Of a stretch of 64,000 bases of DNA, positions 55,901 to 64,000 are shown piece after piece (within the stretch, counting starts at the first letter, position 1; every line of letters begins with the position of its first letter). This DNA is from Mastigamoeba balamuthi (taxonomy: Eukaryota; Evosea; Mastigamoebida; Mastigamoebidae): the NCBI GenBank assembly GCA_902651635.1, contig CACRSC010000014.1:62001-126000 (forward strand), read 5' to 3'. The position numbers were made by a program, and so were the translations under genes. A model generated the notes under the pieces. That model saw only the letters and a list, made by a program, of their open reading frames with translations, was not told the DNA's origin and did no database searches.

Positions 55901-56100
55901 CGACCGCGCGGTCAGCCCGTGCCCCTCCGCACTGGCCGCACGCCGAAGAGAAACGAAAAGAAGCGGAGCCGAGAGGCGACAAAAATAAAACCCCCGGGGG
56001 GGCCCAGCGTAGGGCAAAGGGGCGTACGCGGTGCTGAGCACTGCAGGTGCGGCCACCCGAGAGGGCCTTGTTCGTGCAGCCGGAAAACTCGCACTGAGAC
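52916..56100 (-). CDS. PARP: repeated zinc motifs, armadillo region, B-box-like module, catalytic domain
   Basis: Poly/mono(ADP-ribose) polymerase-type enzyme. Five copies of a C-x4-C...TG-x-x-YdYC-x2-H module lie at the N-terminus, in separate exons to about 55390 and then in the main exon: CEFSGCTNKAL, CALRGCRFAKY...YDCC, CTERVGCNPETGVVYDCC, CKAPGCPQLR...YDYC, CKWPPCSEQC...WEYC. After the 113-N gap comes an armadillo-like helical region (ANALSLMYKLIDDYPKLAPA, VQETACRAVFCFRTCARA). A Cys/His-rich B-box-like stretch follows (CSVCSRCASYRGCLTC, YCPECVSRHHAGH). The catalytic domain has the H-Y-E triad: CWHGCP, YFGTGVYLTPQAQYAASYA, and EVVLKEDSQVLPLAMVYL at the end (52916). The acidic catalytic residue is in a slightly unusual context. 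The 5' start near 56100 is not fixed. Substrate and role are unknown. Confidence 0.85.
54988..55100. other. Assembly gap (113 N)
   Basis: Run of N inside the main PARP exon, between the fifth zinc motif and the armadillo region. The frame stays open if the gap keeps its drawn length, but that length is not reliable. Confidence 0.99.
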
Positions 56101-56594
56101 GGTGCATAACCGGTGCGCCCGGGGGGTGGAATGCGTCAGTGCGAGGACGGGGAGAGGGCCAGACAGACCTGCTGGTAGGACATCTTACAAGCGAAGATTT
56201 TCAAGTGAGAGCCCAGATATTCACCCTCGTGTCGCCCCCCGGTGGCGGAAAAGCTGACCCTCTCTGTACCCTCCTGGCCCTCGGTAGCTCGGCTGGACAT
56301 ACCTCGGCCCAGCACTCTCCCCATGGAGACGTCATGGCCCTGCACCTTTACGAATGGAAATACACTGATTCTTGGTATTCATCCGGAACCCTGGACATGC
56401 ATCCCATTCTGGTTCCGGGCAATTCGATCCCGTTCATCTCTCTTTGCCTTGGCAGCACCAGCGTGATCCCGCAGGGCATGCGGCTCTGAAGGGGAACGCC
56501 CTCAAATATCTGACGATAACGCGCCCCGAATCCAAAATATCTAGTGCTCTCTTCCTTTTTTGTGCAAGAGCGCGGGAAACTCGCAGGCAAAAAT
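56101..56594. promoter_or_regulatory. Divergent intergenic region, PARP / HEAT-like gene
   Basis: About 490 bp, partly 5' leader of PARP. It contains CCCTCAAATATCTGACG (about 56500) and TCCAAAATATCTAGTG (about 56533), two direct copies of the AAATATCT word, upstream of the gene at 56595. No open frame has recognisable content. Confidence 0.5.
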
Positions 56595-57677
56595 ATGAGT
56601 GACAGACCAGCGACACCCCTGCGCGGCTCCCTGGCCTCGTCGGTCAGCACGGCGTGCTCGGACGCGCGCCCCAGCTCGCCGGTCAAGAAGCCCGCGTCCA
56701 AGCCCTCGTCGCCCTCCAAGTCGCCCTCGCCCGCGGCCTCGCCCCCCAAGAAGCCCGCCTCGCCCCTCAAAAAGCCCCCGAGCCCCACGCACGCCGCCGC
56801 CTCCCCCAAGCCCAAGCCCAGCCCCGCCTCCAAGCCCGCGAAACCGTCGGAGAAGGGTCCGAACGCGCTGGCAAAATCGTCGGGAGCCGCCCACGCTGCC
56901 GCTGCTGTGAAGGCGGAGGCGGCGCCTGCAGAGCAGCCGGCGGTGCCCGAGCGGTGGCAGGAGGTCCTGGCCGAGATGGACGCCGCGGCCAAGGGCGCGC
57001 CCTTTGGCGAGGGCAGGGAGCCGCAGGCGGCGTGGAAGGAGATCGCCGAGTCGATCGCGTCGCCGCGCTCGGGGTTCGCCAAGAGAGCGTGAGTCGCCCC
57101 CCCGCCCTCGCCGCAAATCCAGCGATTGCGTTCTGATTTCAATTGAATGGGGGGCTGATTCAATTCGAACGCGCGCGGCGCAGAATTCTGTTCTGCGGCG
57201 AGATGGCGACCAAGTCGCCCGACGACTTCGCCAGTGACGCCATGGCGTTGACCGTGCCCGCCATCCTCAACCGCAGCTGCGACACCCTCAAGGTTCCGCT
57301 TGGTGTACTCGCCCCCCTGTTCTGAATCTCAATTCCGATTTGAATTCGGAAAATCCTCCCAGATTGTCCGGGACGCTGCGCTGGCGTCGATGAAGACGAT
57401 CGCGACGTGCAGGCACCAGCAGCAGGGGTACGGGGCCGTCTGCGACCTGCTGGTCGAGGCCTGCGGCGCCAAGCACCCGCGCAAGGTCGAGTGCGCGCTC
57501 ACGGCGCTGAGCTCGATGCTCGGCAACGCGCGCTGCGTCGACGCCCTCGCGCAGCTCGCCAAGCAGCGCGCCGTGTCGGAGGCCAGCCGCGCGACGCTGT
57601 CGGCCGCGAACCCTGCTGTGCGGCAGCAGGCGCGGACGCTGGCCGCCCTCGTGGCCAAGACGTGGCCGGGGCTCTAG
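56595..57677 (+). CDS. SPKK-rich protein with C-terminal HEAT-like repeats
   Basis: About 310 residues from exons 56595-57088, about 57182-57294 and about 57364-57677. Start 56595 (MSDRPATPLRGS). The N-terminal half is Pro/Ser/Lys/Ala-rich with many SPKK-type steps (KKPASPLKKPPSP), like histone H1 tails or microtubule-binding linkers. A conserved-looking helix (VPERWQEVLAEMDAAAKG) leads to armadillo/HEAT-like helices (AMALTVPAILNRSCDTL, IVRDAALASMKTIATC, KVECALTALSSMLGNARCVD, AVRQQARTLAALVAKTW). Both introns are GT-AG, phases 2 and 0, and are rich in CAATTGAAT/GAATTC words. A CLASP/TOG-like or chromatin role is possible but unproven. It is divergent from PARP. Confidence 0.7.
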
Positions 57678-57908
57678 TCGACGGGCACGCGAGCATTCCG
57701 GAAGCGATTGGTGCAGAACCATCTGTGGACGTGAGGGGGTAGAACGAGAGACCAGCTTTCTCTTGTGTGGCCGACTGACTGGCTTGGTAGGTAACTGGTA
57801 ATGACATCGCAAGTATAAAACGCAGTGACGTTTGGCGGTTGGCTGCTTTTTTATACCTCGGATGTTGCAGGGAACAGTCTTCTCGACTCAGTTTTTGGTC
57901 GGTTTTAG

Positions 57909-58320
57909 TTACAGCTTGGCCTCGTGGTGAGTGAGGCTCAGCACGACGGGCACGGCCCACGCGAACAGGATGGACGAGTACATGGGGAGGAGGAGCCGGG
58001 GCTCGTTGTTCTCGGCCCAGTCGAGCGCGTTGAACGAGGCGTAGGCCGCCATCCCGGCGCCGAACGTCGAGACCTGGGGGCCGCAGCGCAGGCCGCAGAG
58101 CGCGGCAGCGGAGCCCAGGACGCAGGCGACGCCCATGAGGAGCTCCGCGCGGATGTGCGTGATGGTCGCTGGCTCGGTGCCCGGGAGCAGCCCCGATGCA
58201 CATGAGGACGAGCAGCAGGCCCCGCCTGAGGGCATCGCGCGGCAGGACGCTGCTGATGCTGCTGATGCTGATGCGCTGGCCGCGCTGCGTTTCCCTGGTC
58301 TCGGTTGCGGCCTGGAGCAT
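57909..58320 (-). pseudogene. Small four-helix membrane protein, damaged paralogue
   Basis: C-terminal part: LLPGTEPATITHIRAELLMG, then VSTFGAGMAAYASFNALDWA followed by ENNEP, then a last helix ending HHEAKL at 57909. It is clearly paralogous to the intact gene at 58620-59081. The N-terminal part (MLQAATETRETQRG at 58320, ALRRGLLLVLMCIG) lies in another frame, and the join shows a +1 shift at CATCGGGGCTGC (about 58190). About 25 residues of the paralogue's first helix and loop are missing. No intron signal explains the shift, so it is either a young pseudogene or a sequencing error. Confidence 0.55.
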
Positions 58321-58619
58321 TCCTTTCCCCCTGGTGCCTTGTTGTCTTGCAGAGAGTGGTGCTGTTGTGATTACGCACTGCACGACACATGCAGCATGAT
58401 CGCCGACGGGCGTTGTGCACGGGTGTGGACACGAGAAAATCCACAGAATTTTTTCTTCTTTCGTGGCGTCAGAGCCCAAACCCGCACTGAAATTAAGGTA
58501 CAGTTCTTTTTCAACACAAGCAGGCAAGGCCGAGACAGGGCCCTCCTACCTCCGCTGCTGACGACATTCACAGAGTACATGCATTGTTGGGATGTGCGGT
58601 GGGGCGAGGGCTCTCCCCG

Positions 58620-59081
58620 CTAGACGTGCTTGTCGCCGCTCTGCTCTGTGCATCGCATCAGGCAGCGGACAGCGAGCGCCGCGTAGGCAAACGCCACAGA
58701 GGCCTGCATGAGGACGACCAGCCCGGGCTCGTTGCGCTCGGCCCAGTCGAGGCCGTTGTACGGCGCGTAGGCTGCCATGCCCGCGCCGAACATGGCGACG
58801 TGTGCGCCCCAGCTGGCGCCCGCGAGCGTCGCCACGGCGCCCACGAGGCACGCGGACCCCATCATGTACTCGGCGACCACGTGGCGGGCCGTCGCGGGCT
58901 CCGTGCCGGGCAGCAGGGCCATGCGGTGCGCTGCGAGGGCCAGGGTCCAGAGGACGAGGGTGGAGGCACCGATGCCGAGCAGGACGGCCAGCAGGAGCTT
59001 GTCGAGCAGCTGCAGAGGGCTGCGGTCGCGGGGCAGTGGCAGCCGGACGGTGCCGAACACGGTTCGCGAGACGGCCTTCAT
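58620..59081 (-). CDS. Small four-helix membrane protein of unknown family
   Basis: 153 residues without introns, MKAVSRTVFGTVRLP to SGDKHV. Four hydrophobic segments are visible: LLLAVLLGIGASTLVLWTLA, MMGSACLVGAVATLAGASWG, HVAMFGAGMAAYAPYNGL and VVLMQASVAFAYAALAVRC. The motifs LLPGTEPAT and AAYAPYNGLDWAERNEP are shared with the neighbouring damaged paralogue at 57909-58320 (same strand, 300 bp away), which shows they are under constraint and that the pair arose by tandem duplication. Family not recognised. Confidence 0.75.
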   Translation of the reverse strand: MKAVSRTVFGTVRLPLPRDRSPLQLLDKLLLAVLLGIGASTLVLWTLALAAHRMALLPGTEPATARHVVAEYMMGSACLVGAVATLAGASWGAHVAMFGAGMAAYAPYNGLDWAERNEPGLVVLMQASVAFAYAALAVRCLMRCTEQSGDKHV

Positions 59082-59359
59082 CCGTGCTTAGCGGTGATAC
59101 GCCTGAGAGCTTTTTTGTGCAGTGGAGTGGCTGCTGCCTACCGGAGGACGCAGCGTGGTAGGCAGAGATTCAAGCATGTGCACTTACATACTATTCGAGC
59201 CCCACTGCACATTTCTTGTACTTCATGTTCACAAAATATCCCCGCATTTTCTGTGGTGGAAGATCGAGAGATTGCGGGAGCCCAAAGATCTTTTCTGTCG
59301 TCGTTTGCTTTGGACAAAGCCCACCCTTCGTTGCCACCGGCTGGGCTGCTTGCGGAGAC

Positions 59360-60969
59360 ATGGCTGCGAACCCTCACCTCGAGATGTGGGCCAAGCTGGG
59401 CCTCGACCTGGACGCCCACCAGGCCCTCCTCTCGCACCTCAGCAAGGCGCGCATCGGCTGTTGCCCCCCGCGCCCCGCCGGCACCCGCGTGTTTGAAAAC
59501 GCGTTGTCGCCGTTTTCCTCCTGCGCGTTTCTATTGCCCGGCAAGCGCAGTCGCCGAAAAGCGTGTCCGCGGCCTTCGGCTGACCTCGCAGGGGCACCGC
59601 AGGGCTACGAGCAGGTGTTCCTGTCGCAGCAGAATCGCCCAGACGCGATGTCCTACTTCAACTTCGTTGTGTACGCCCGTCGATTGGAGAGATCTTTTGT
59701 TGATTCGAACGCACCCTAATTAGTTGAATTCCGATATTTGTGTAGGTCCGAGATTCACGGGATGCGCATCAAGGAGCTCGTCGACGCCTCGGCGGCCGGG
59801 CGCATCATCGTCGGCAGCTACTGCACGTTCGTCCCCGAGGAGCTCATCCTCGCCGTGGGCGGCATCTCCATCGGCCTCTGCGCCGGCGCCGACTTTGCCA
59901 CCGACAAGGCCCGCCCACGTCACCGATGACATCACATTTCCCCTGAGGAATTCCTCCTTGTGACATCACTCTTTTTGCCCCGATCGGGCAGGTGGAGAGG
60001 CTGCTGCCGAGGAACACGTGCGCGCTGATCAAGTCGTCGCTGGGGTTCAAGCTGGGCAGGGTCTGCCCGTACGTCGAGGCCTGCGACCTGGTCGTCGGCG
60101 AGAACACGTGCGACGGCAAGAAGAAGGCCTACGAGACGTTCGCGCGCGTCTTCAAGAAGCCCTTCCACGTCGTCGACCTGCCCAACTCCAAGTCCGACGC
60201 CGCCCGCGCCCGCGCGACGTTCCGCGCCGAGTACGAGCGCCTGCTGGCCCGCCTCGAGGAGCTCTCGGGCCGCCGGGCGACGCCCGAGAGCCTGGCCGAG
60301 GCCATACGCGTCGTCAACGCCAAGCGGGCGGCCGTCCAGCGCCTCGCGCGCGCCCGGGCCGCGGACCCGGCGCCCATCAGCGGCCTCGACGCGCTGCTGG
60401 TCAACCAGGTCTTCTTCTACGACGACCCCGCGCGGTTCACGGCCAGCGTCAACGCCATATGCGACGAGCTCGAGGGGCGGGCGGCCCGCGGGGCCGGGGC
60501 TGCGCGCAGAGGGGCGCCGAGGGTGCTGGTCTCGGGCTGCCCGATGACGGTGCCCAACTGGAAGCTGCCGGCCATCGTCGAGGGCGCGGGCGCCGTCATC
60601 GTCGGCGAGGAGAGCTGCGTCGGCGAGCGCGGGACCCGCGGCAGCGTCGCGGCCGCCGAGGGGGCGACGGTCGCGCAGATGCTCGACGCGGTCGTCGAGC
60701 GCTACATGCAGATCGACTGCGCCGTCTTCTCGCCCAACGCGACGAGGCTCGAGCACATCCGGGAGATGGCCCGGGCGTACAGGGCCGACGGCGTCGTGCT
60801 CTACGGCCTGCACTTCTGCTCGCCCTACGCGATGGAGGCCATGTGCATCGAGGAGGAGCTCGAGCGCGAGGGCATCCCCGCCATCCGCATCGAGACCGAC
60901 TACAGCGCCGAGGACACGGCCCAGCTCAAGACCCGCATCGAGGCCTTCATCGAGCGCATCCACCCCTGA
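59360..60969 (+). CDS. Double-cubane-cluster anaerobic reductase (2-hydroxyacyl-CoA dehydratase D family)
   Basis: 446 residues from exons 59360-59480, 59592-59670, 59746-59908 and 59992-60969, all in phase. The protein is co-linear with bacterial double-cubane-cluster proteins (DCCP, YjiM/HgdB-like): FLSQQNRPDAMSYFNFVVSE, IHGMRIKELVDASAAG, VGGISIGLCAGADFATDK, LPRNTCALIKSSLGFKLGRV followed by CPYVEACD, GENTCDGKKKAYE, ISGLDALLVNQVFFYDDP, VLVSGCPMTVPNWKLPAIVE, EESC, RIETDYSAED. Cluster-ligand cysteines in NTCALIKS, VCPYVEAC, GENTC and SGCPM are kept. The family performs ATP-driven low-potential reductions and normally occurs in strict anaerobes with a BadF-type activator; no activator is in the window. 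Introns 1 and 3 join best with GC donors (G|GCACCC, AAG|GCCCGC). Spliced structure argues against contamination. Confidence 0.93.
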
Positions 60970-61150
60970 AGTCCTCTCCCTCTCCCTCTCTTCCCCACAG
61001 CCCTCCGGGATTGATCCCGTGTCCTGAAATTGAAAAACAAATACGGAATCTCCAGATATCTCCCGCAATATCGCCCGAGATCTTTCTGTTGTTTTGGCGC
61101 CAAAATCTGGACGCACACACACACAGCAAACGTTGCGGGTCGCAGCGAAT

Positions 61151-61681
61151 ATGGAGGCACCCCCGGCGCACGACTACGCGACGTCGATGGAGAGCGCGCG
61201 GCGGCGGCTGAGCGCCGATGACCTGGCGCGCCTGGACGCCGAAACCGACGCCGCCCTGGCGCCGCTGGCGGCCCTGCCCCCTGGCGACCTCGCACGGGCC
61301 GCCTGCGCCACGCTGCTGGGCGGGGAGCCCAACACGGAGCTGGCTGCCAAGGTCCTGCGCGTGCTGGGCCGCGAGAGATTCGTCGGAGCGCTGAGGAGGG
61401 CGGACGAATGCGTGCGGCGCGGGGGGCTGGCGACAGAGGCCGAGGGCGGGCGCATGCGGACGCCCGGGGGCGTGTTCTTCTTCCTGGCGCGGGCAGAGGC
61501 CACCAAGAAGGAGTGGAGGGAGATCGCCTACATCAGGAGGCCCCAGCAGAGGCAGCAGCAGCAGAGGCAGCAGGGGCGGCAGGGGCAGAAGTGGGAGGTG
61601 AGGAGGGTGGCAGAGGGCGAGGACGAGGCGGCTGTGCGGCTGCAGCCCAAAGGGCGGCAGACAAATATAGAACTCGCTTGA
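61151..61681 (+). CDS. PHAX RNA-binding-domain protein
   Basis: 176 residues, no intron. Start 61151 (MEAPPAHDYATSME). The core LLGGEPNTELAAKVLRVLGR, ADECVRRGGLATE and GRMRTPGGVFFFL matches the PHAX RNA-binding domain (family: LxEPxxxLIxRVVxxIG ... GGLxxxxGxRRRTPGGVFLxL). The vertebrate protein adapts capped snRNAs for nuclear export. Here only the RNA-binding domain is present, followed by a Gln/Arg-rich tail (QQRQQQQRQQGRQGQKW) and NIELA. Shorter proteins with just this domain occur in many protists. An upstream in-frame ATG at 61094 would add 19 residues. The region before it carries AGATATCTCCCGCAATATC near 61053, the promoter word of this window. Confidence 0.88.
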   Translation: MEAPPAHDYATSMESARRRLSADDLARLDAETDAALAPLAALPPGDLARAACATLLGGEPNTELAAKVLRVLGRERFVGALRRADECVRRGGLATEAEGGRMRTPGGVFFFLARAEATKKEWREIAYIRRPQQRQQQQRQQGRQGQKWEVRRVAEGEDEAAVRLQPKGRQTNIELA

Positions 61682-61916
61682 CTTGGTGGCCATCCCATCC
61701 CCCCCCCCCCATTCAGCGCTGCTGTCGTGCTCTCAGCAGTAGCAGGGACCTGTGCTCCTCGCCTCTGCGGAGCACAGTCGTCTCGCGTTGGAACACGAGT
61801 GTGCCGAGGACGAACAACGCTCCGCACACACGCCGGAGGAGATTCGGGGATATCTTCGAGAAGATACCTTGGCCGGAATATCTCTGGCTTGTGTGCCACT
61901 GCAGCCCCGCGGACAC

Positions 61917-63234
61917 ATGAGCGAGGAACCGCGCCCTGCCGACGGTTCCGACGGTTCTCCCGCGCTCCCCGACTTCCTCGAGGCCGCCAAGCCCTCCGAG
62001 GTCGCCCCGCCGCCCCCTCCTCCACCGCCTCCGCTCTCCTTCCTGACGTCAACCCCGTTGGGCCCACAGGAGCTGCTGCTGTACATCCACTCGGAGGCCA
62101 TCAGGCTGCTGCCCGAGAGCGCCGCGCTCAAGGCCCGGCCGGGCACGCGCCGCGCGGCGCTGGAGCTGCGGCGCAANCCGCGCTCAAGGCCCGGCCGGGC
62201 ACGCGCCGCGCGGCGCTGGAGCTGCGGCGCAAGCGGCTGCCCGCCCGCGCGCTGCTGGCGCTGGGCCTCTGCGCCCAGCAGTACATCCTCGCCCGCCTGC
62301 GCGCCCTCGCCCCCGACACCCCGCGCGCGGCCGTCGGACCCCGCGCGCCCTACCCCTACACGGACCCCCGCTCCCGCCTGCAGTCCGCCGCAGACCGCCG
62401 GCGGATGCCCGCGCAAGGCACGCCCCTCCGAGGCCCGGGCACCCGCCCACTGTCCCCCCCCACACGCGCACACACACACGCCTCCCCCTCCGCGCGCGCT
62501 GCGATCCTGAGGGACTGAGGGCCTCGCGGCCCGGCCGGCGGGGCTGAGGGACCGCAGCGCCGGGTGCTGGTGGCCTCGCTGCCCCAGCTGAGGGACCGCA
62601 GTGCCCCCCTTGCCGGCTCCTGCGCCGATGCAGCGCTGTGGCACGCGCGGGATCCTTTGTGGAGGCGCGGGGGCTCGCGGCCCGTCAGCTCAGCTCTGCG
62701 GGGGCTGCGGGAGTATGGGAGTATGCGGGGAGTATGTGGGGTGTTGCGCGCGGGCACTGAGGGCTGCGGCGCCGCTGGAGGACTAACGCGGGGGGGACGG
62801 CGCGCGGGGGCGCAGTGGCGGTGGCGGCGCCGGCCAAGAGGGCGGTGGAGCTGATGGTGGCGCTGCGGACGCGGCCGGCCAACTGCGACGTGTGCGGCGA
62901 GCGCAAGGCGCGGCGCGCGTGCCCGCAGTGCATCGGCGCGCGCGAGGCGCCCGGGGGCTGCGGCAGGAAGTTCTGCTCGCGCGAGTGCTTCCTCAGGGAC
63001 GCGCGCCACCCGCGGGGCCACGTCAGCCTGCCCCTGCCCCGGTTCCTGCCGCTCAAGGGCTCCCAGGCCGCCGCCGACTACGCCGCAGCCCTCTCACAGT
63101 CGGAACTGCCCTCGTCGGCCTCGTCCCCGTCTGAGTCGTCGGCTCAAGGCGAATCTGAGTCCGAGCCAGAGCTCAGCGACGAGGACGAGGGGGACGGAGG
63201 CGACGGCGACGGCGACGAGAGCGAGCGGAGTTGA
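61917..63234 (+). CDS. Protein with C-terminal HIT-like zinc finger
   Basis: Start 61917 (MSEEPRPADGSDGS). A proline run (PPPPPPPPP) precedes a helical segment (LGPQELLLYIHSEAIRLLP, RLPARALLALGLCAQQYILA). The final exon starts near 62816 and carries CDVCGERKARRACPQC, CGRKFCSREC and H in RHPRGH, a CxxC-CxxC-CxxxC-H arrangement like zf-HIT/MYND. It ends in an acidic tail (SESEPELSDEDEGDGGDGDG). Middle exons between about 62325 and 62815 are not resolved. The unmerged overlap at 62122-62232 interrupts the first exon. HIT-finger proteins often serve in snoRNP or chromatin-remodeller assembly; a role here is not shown. Confidence 0.65.
62122..62232. repeat. Exact 55-bp direct repeat around a single N (assembly overlap)
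   Basis: 62122-62176 and 62178-62232 are identical and flank a single N at 62177, the same arrangement as at 46025. Dropping one copy plus the N would remove 56 bp and restore the reading RRKRLPARALL after ALELR. Confidence 0.9.
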
Positions 63235-63389
63235 GGGTGCAAAGTGTTCAATGCGTTCGCTGGTCTGTTTTTAAAGGGGCGCTGGGGTGGCATGTATTTC
63301 CGAAGCGAGGGGGGACACGTTCCGCCCGCTGGGGGGCGTCCGGCGTCCTGTCTGTAGACGTTGGCGAGCAGGGGGGAGGAGGGGGGCCA

Positions 63390-63879
63390 TCACTTCTTGA
63401 AGAACGAGTTGGAGGACTCCATGGCGGCCTTGAACTCGGAGAAGCTGATGCGCCCGTCCTGTGCGAGGCGTGTGCGGTCCAGTCAGCATTGTGCGGACCC
63501 CCTGTGTTATTTAAAAATACTGCCTGTGTGGGTCACAGGAAAGCACAGCACAGAGGCAAGACAGGACGCCACCATCTCAACCCCGCCCCAGCACCGCACC
63601 TTGTTGGTGTCGGTCTTCTCGATGACCTCCTGCGTCATCTTCTCGACGTGCGCAGCGGGCACGCCCGCTGTCTTGAGCACCTGCGCGGTTTTTGCGGCGT
63701 TGGGTTGTGCGGTTGGGGGGCTGGGCTGGCTGGGCTGGCCCCCTGCTGGGCGGCCTCTCTCTCTCTCTGTGCCCCGTTGGCTGGGCTTCCCGTACCTCGG
63801 AGACTTCGGAGCGGTCGATGTAGCCGTCGCTGTTCTTGTCCCAGGCGGCGAACGCTTTCTTGAGGCTCTCCTCCGACAT
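63390..63879 (-). CDS. Two-EF-hand calcium-binding protein
   Basis: About 75 residues from three exons, roughly 63879-63797, 63685-63603 and 63460-63390. Start 63879 (MSEESLKKAFAAW). The first EF-hand loop is DKNSDGYIDRSE, with canonical ligand positions. The second is split by an intron: DTNK at the end of exon 2 and DGRISFSEF at the start of exon 3. Between them, VLKTAGVPAAHVEKMTQEVI is the linker helix pair. The protein ends SSNSFFKK. The layout resembles one calmodulin lobe, as in short CaM-like or calbindin-like proteins. The sequence upstream ends with AAATATCTATCTG at the window edge, the recurrent promoter word. Confidence 0.88.
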
Positions 63880-64000
63880 GTTGCGGAACACCCGAGTCTT
63901 TCGGTGGTGAAGAAAAGGTAGGAAAACGGTGGGTGCTCGGAGAGCAGATCCGTCAGTCGGCTGGCAGAAGATATGCCACAGTATTTTAAATATCTATCTG

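Noticed and set aside
1-64000. tRNA, rRNA and CRISPR arrays
   Set aside because: I looked for conserved rRNA cores, tRNA B-box-like GGTTCRANYCC sequences in cloverleaf context and regularly spaced repeats. None was convincing by eye.

Overview
The window looks like nuclear DNA of a unicellular eukaryote. Coding exons are very GC-rich, with strong G/C at third codon positions. Genes are interrupted by many short introns (about 35-370 bp) that are often AT-richer, and genes are closely packed on both strands. A nephrocystin-4 homologue at the left edge points to a cilium or flagellum. A spliced, bacterial-type double-cubane-cluster reductase at 59.4-61.0 kb points to an anaerobic or microaerobic lifestyle. 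Together with amoeba-like domain combinations (BAR/DH/PH/RhoGAP, PARP, GCC2/GCC3-repeat receptor) this best fits a free-living anaerobic amoeboflagellate such as an archamoeba of the Mastigamoeba/Pelomyxa kind. That assignment is inference; no rRNA or other species marker lies in the window.

Layout. 0-4.2 kb: nephrocystin-4 (minus, cut by the window edge) and prolyl oligopeptidase (plus), divergent across a duplicated promoter segment. 4.2-9.6 kb: gene-poor DNA, then a degenerate DDE (PIF/Harbinger-like) transposon with a divergent second gene. 9.9-16.5 kb: two Crinkler/RHS-like NTPase-nuclease genes head to head with only 48 bp between their start codons. 16.5-20.7 kb: a mobile-element graveyard holding a second copy of the Harbinger-like element with a nested insertion, a 51-bp minisatellite, a LINE 3' half and a Tc1/mariner scrap. 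20.7-27.2 kb: MFS transporter, membrane-anchored SDR, EamA transporter, small ZNF706-like zinc-finger gene. 27.2-29.5 kb: AT-rich DNA with one decayed fragment. 29.5-40.6 kb: BAR-DH-PH-RhoGAP regulator, aldo/keto reductase, coiled-coil/WD40/C1 protein, AP-1 mu adaptin. 40.9-49.0 kb: one very large gene for a single-pass membrane protein with a duplicated beta-helix ectodomain, a long GCC2/GCC3-like cysteine-rich stalk and an R-S-E class ADP-ribosyltransferase on the cytosolic side. 49.2-56.1 kb: a protein with two WVDD receiver-like domains, a repeat protein with an in-frame stop, and a zinc-finger/armadillo PARP. 56.6-64.0 kb: HEAT-like protein, two paralogous small membrane proteins (one damaged), the anaerobic reductase, a PHAX-domain protein, a zinc-finger (HIT-like) protein and an EF-hand protein.

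Two features run across genes. First, homology-anchored exon joins show that many introns begin with GC (often GCAC) rather than GT. Second, AATATCT/AGATATT words cluster in promoters and some introns. Three sites carry N runs or single Ns, and two single-N sites are flanked by exact direct repeats that are almost certainly unmerged assembly overlaps. The most novel candidates are the receptor-like ADP-ribosyltransferase, its head-to-head WVDD neighbour, the divergent NTPase-nuclease pair, and the GC-AG intron class.
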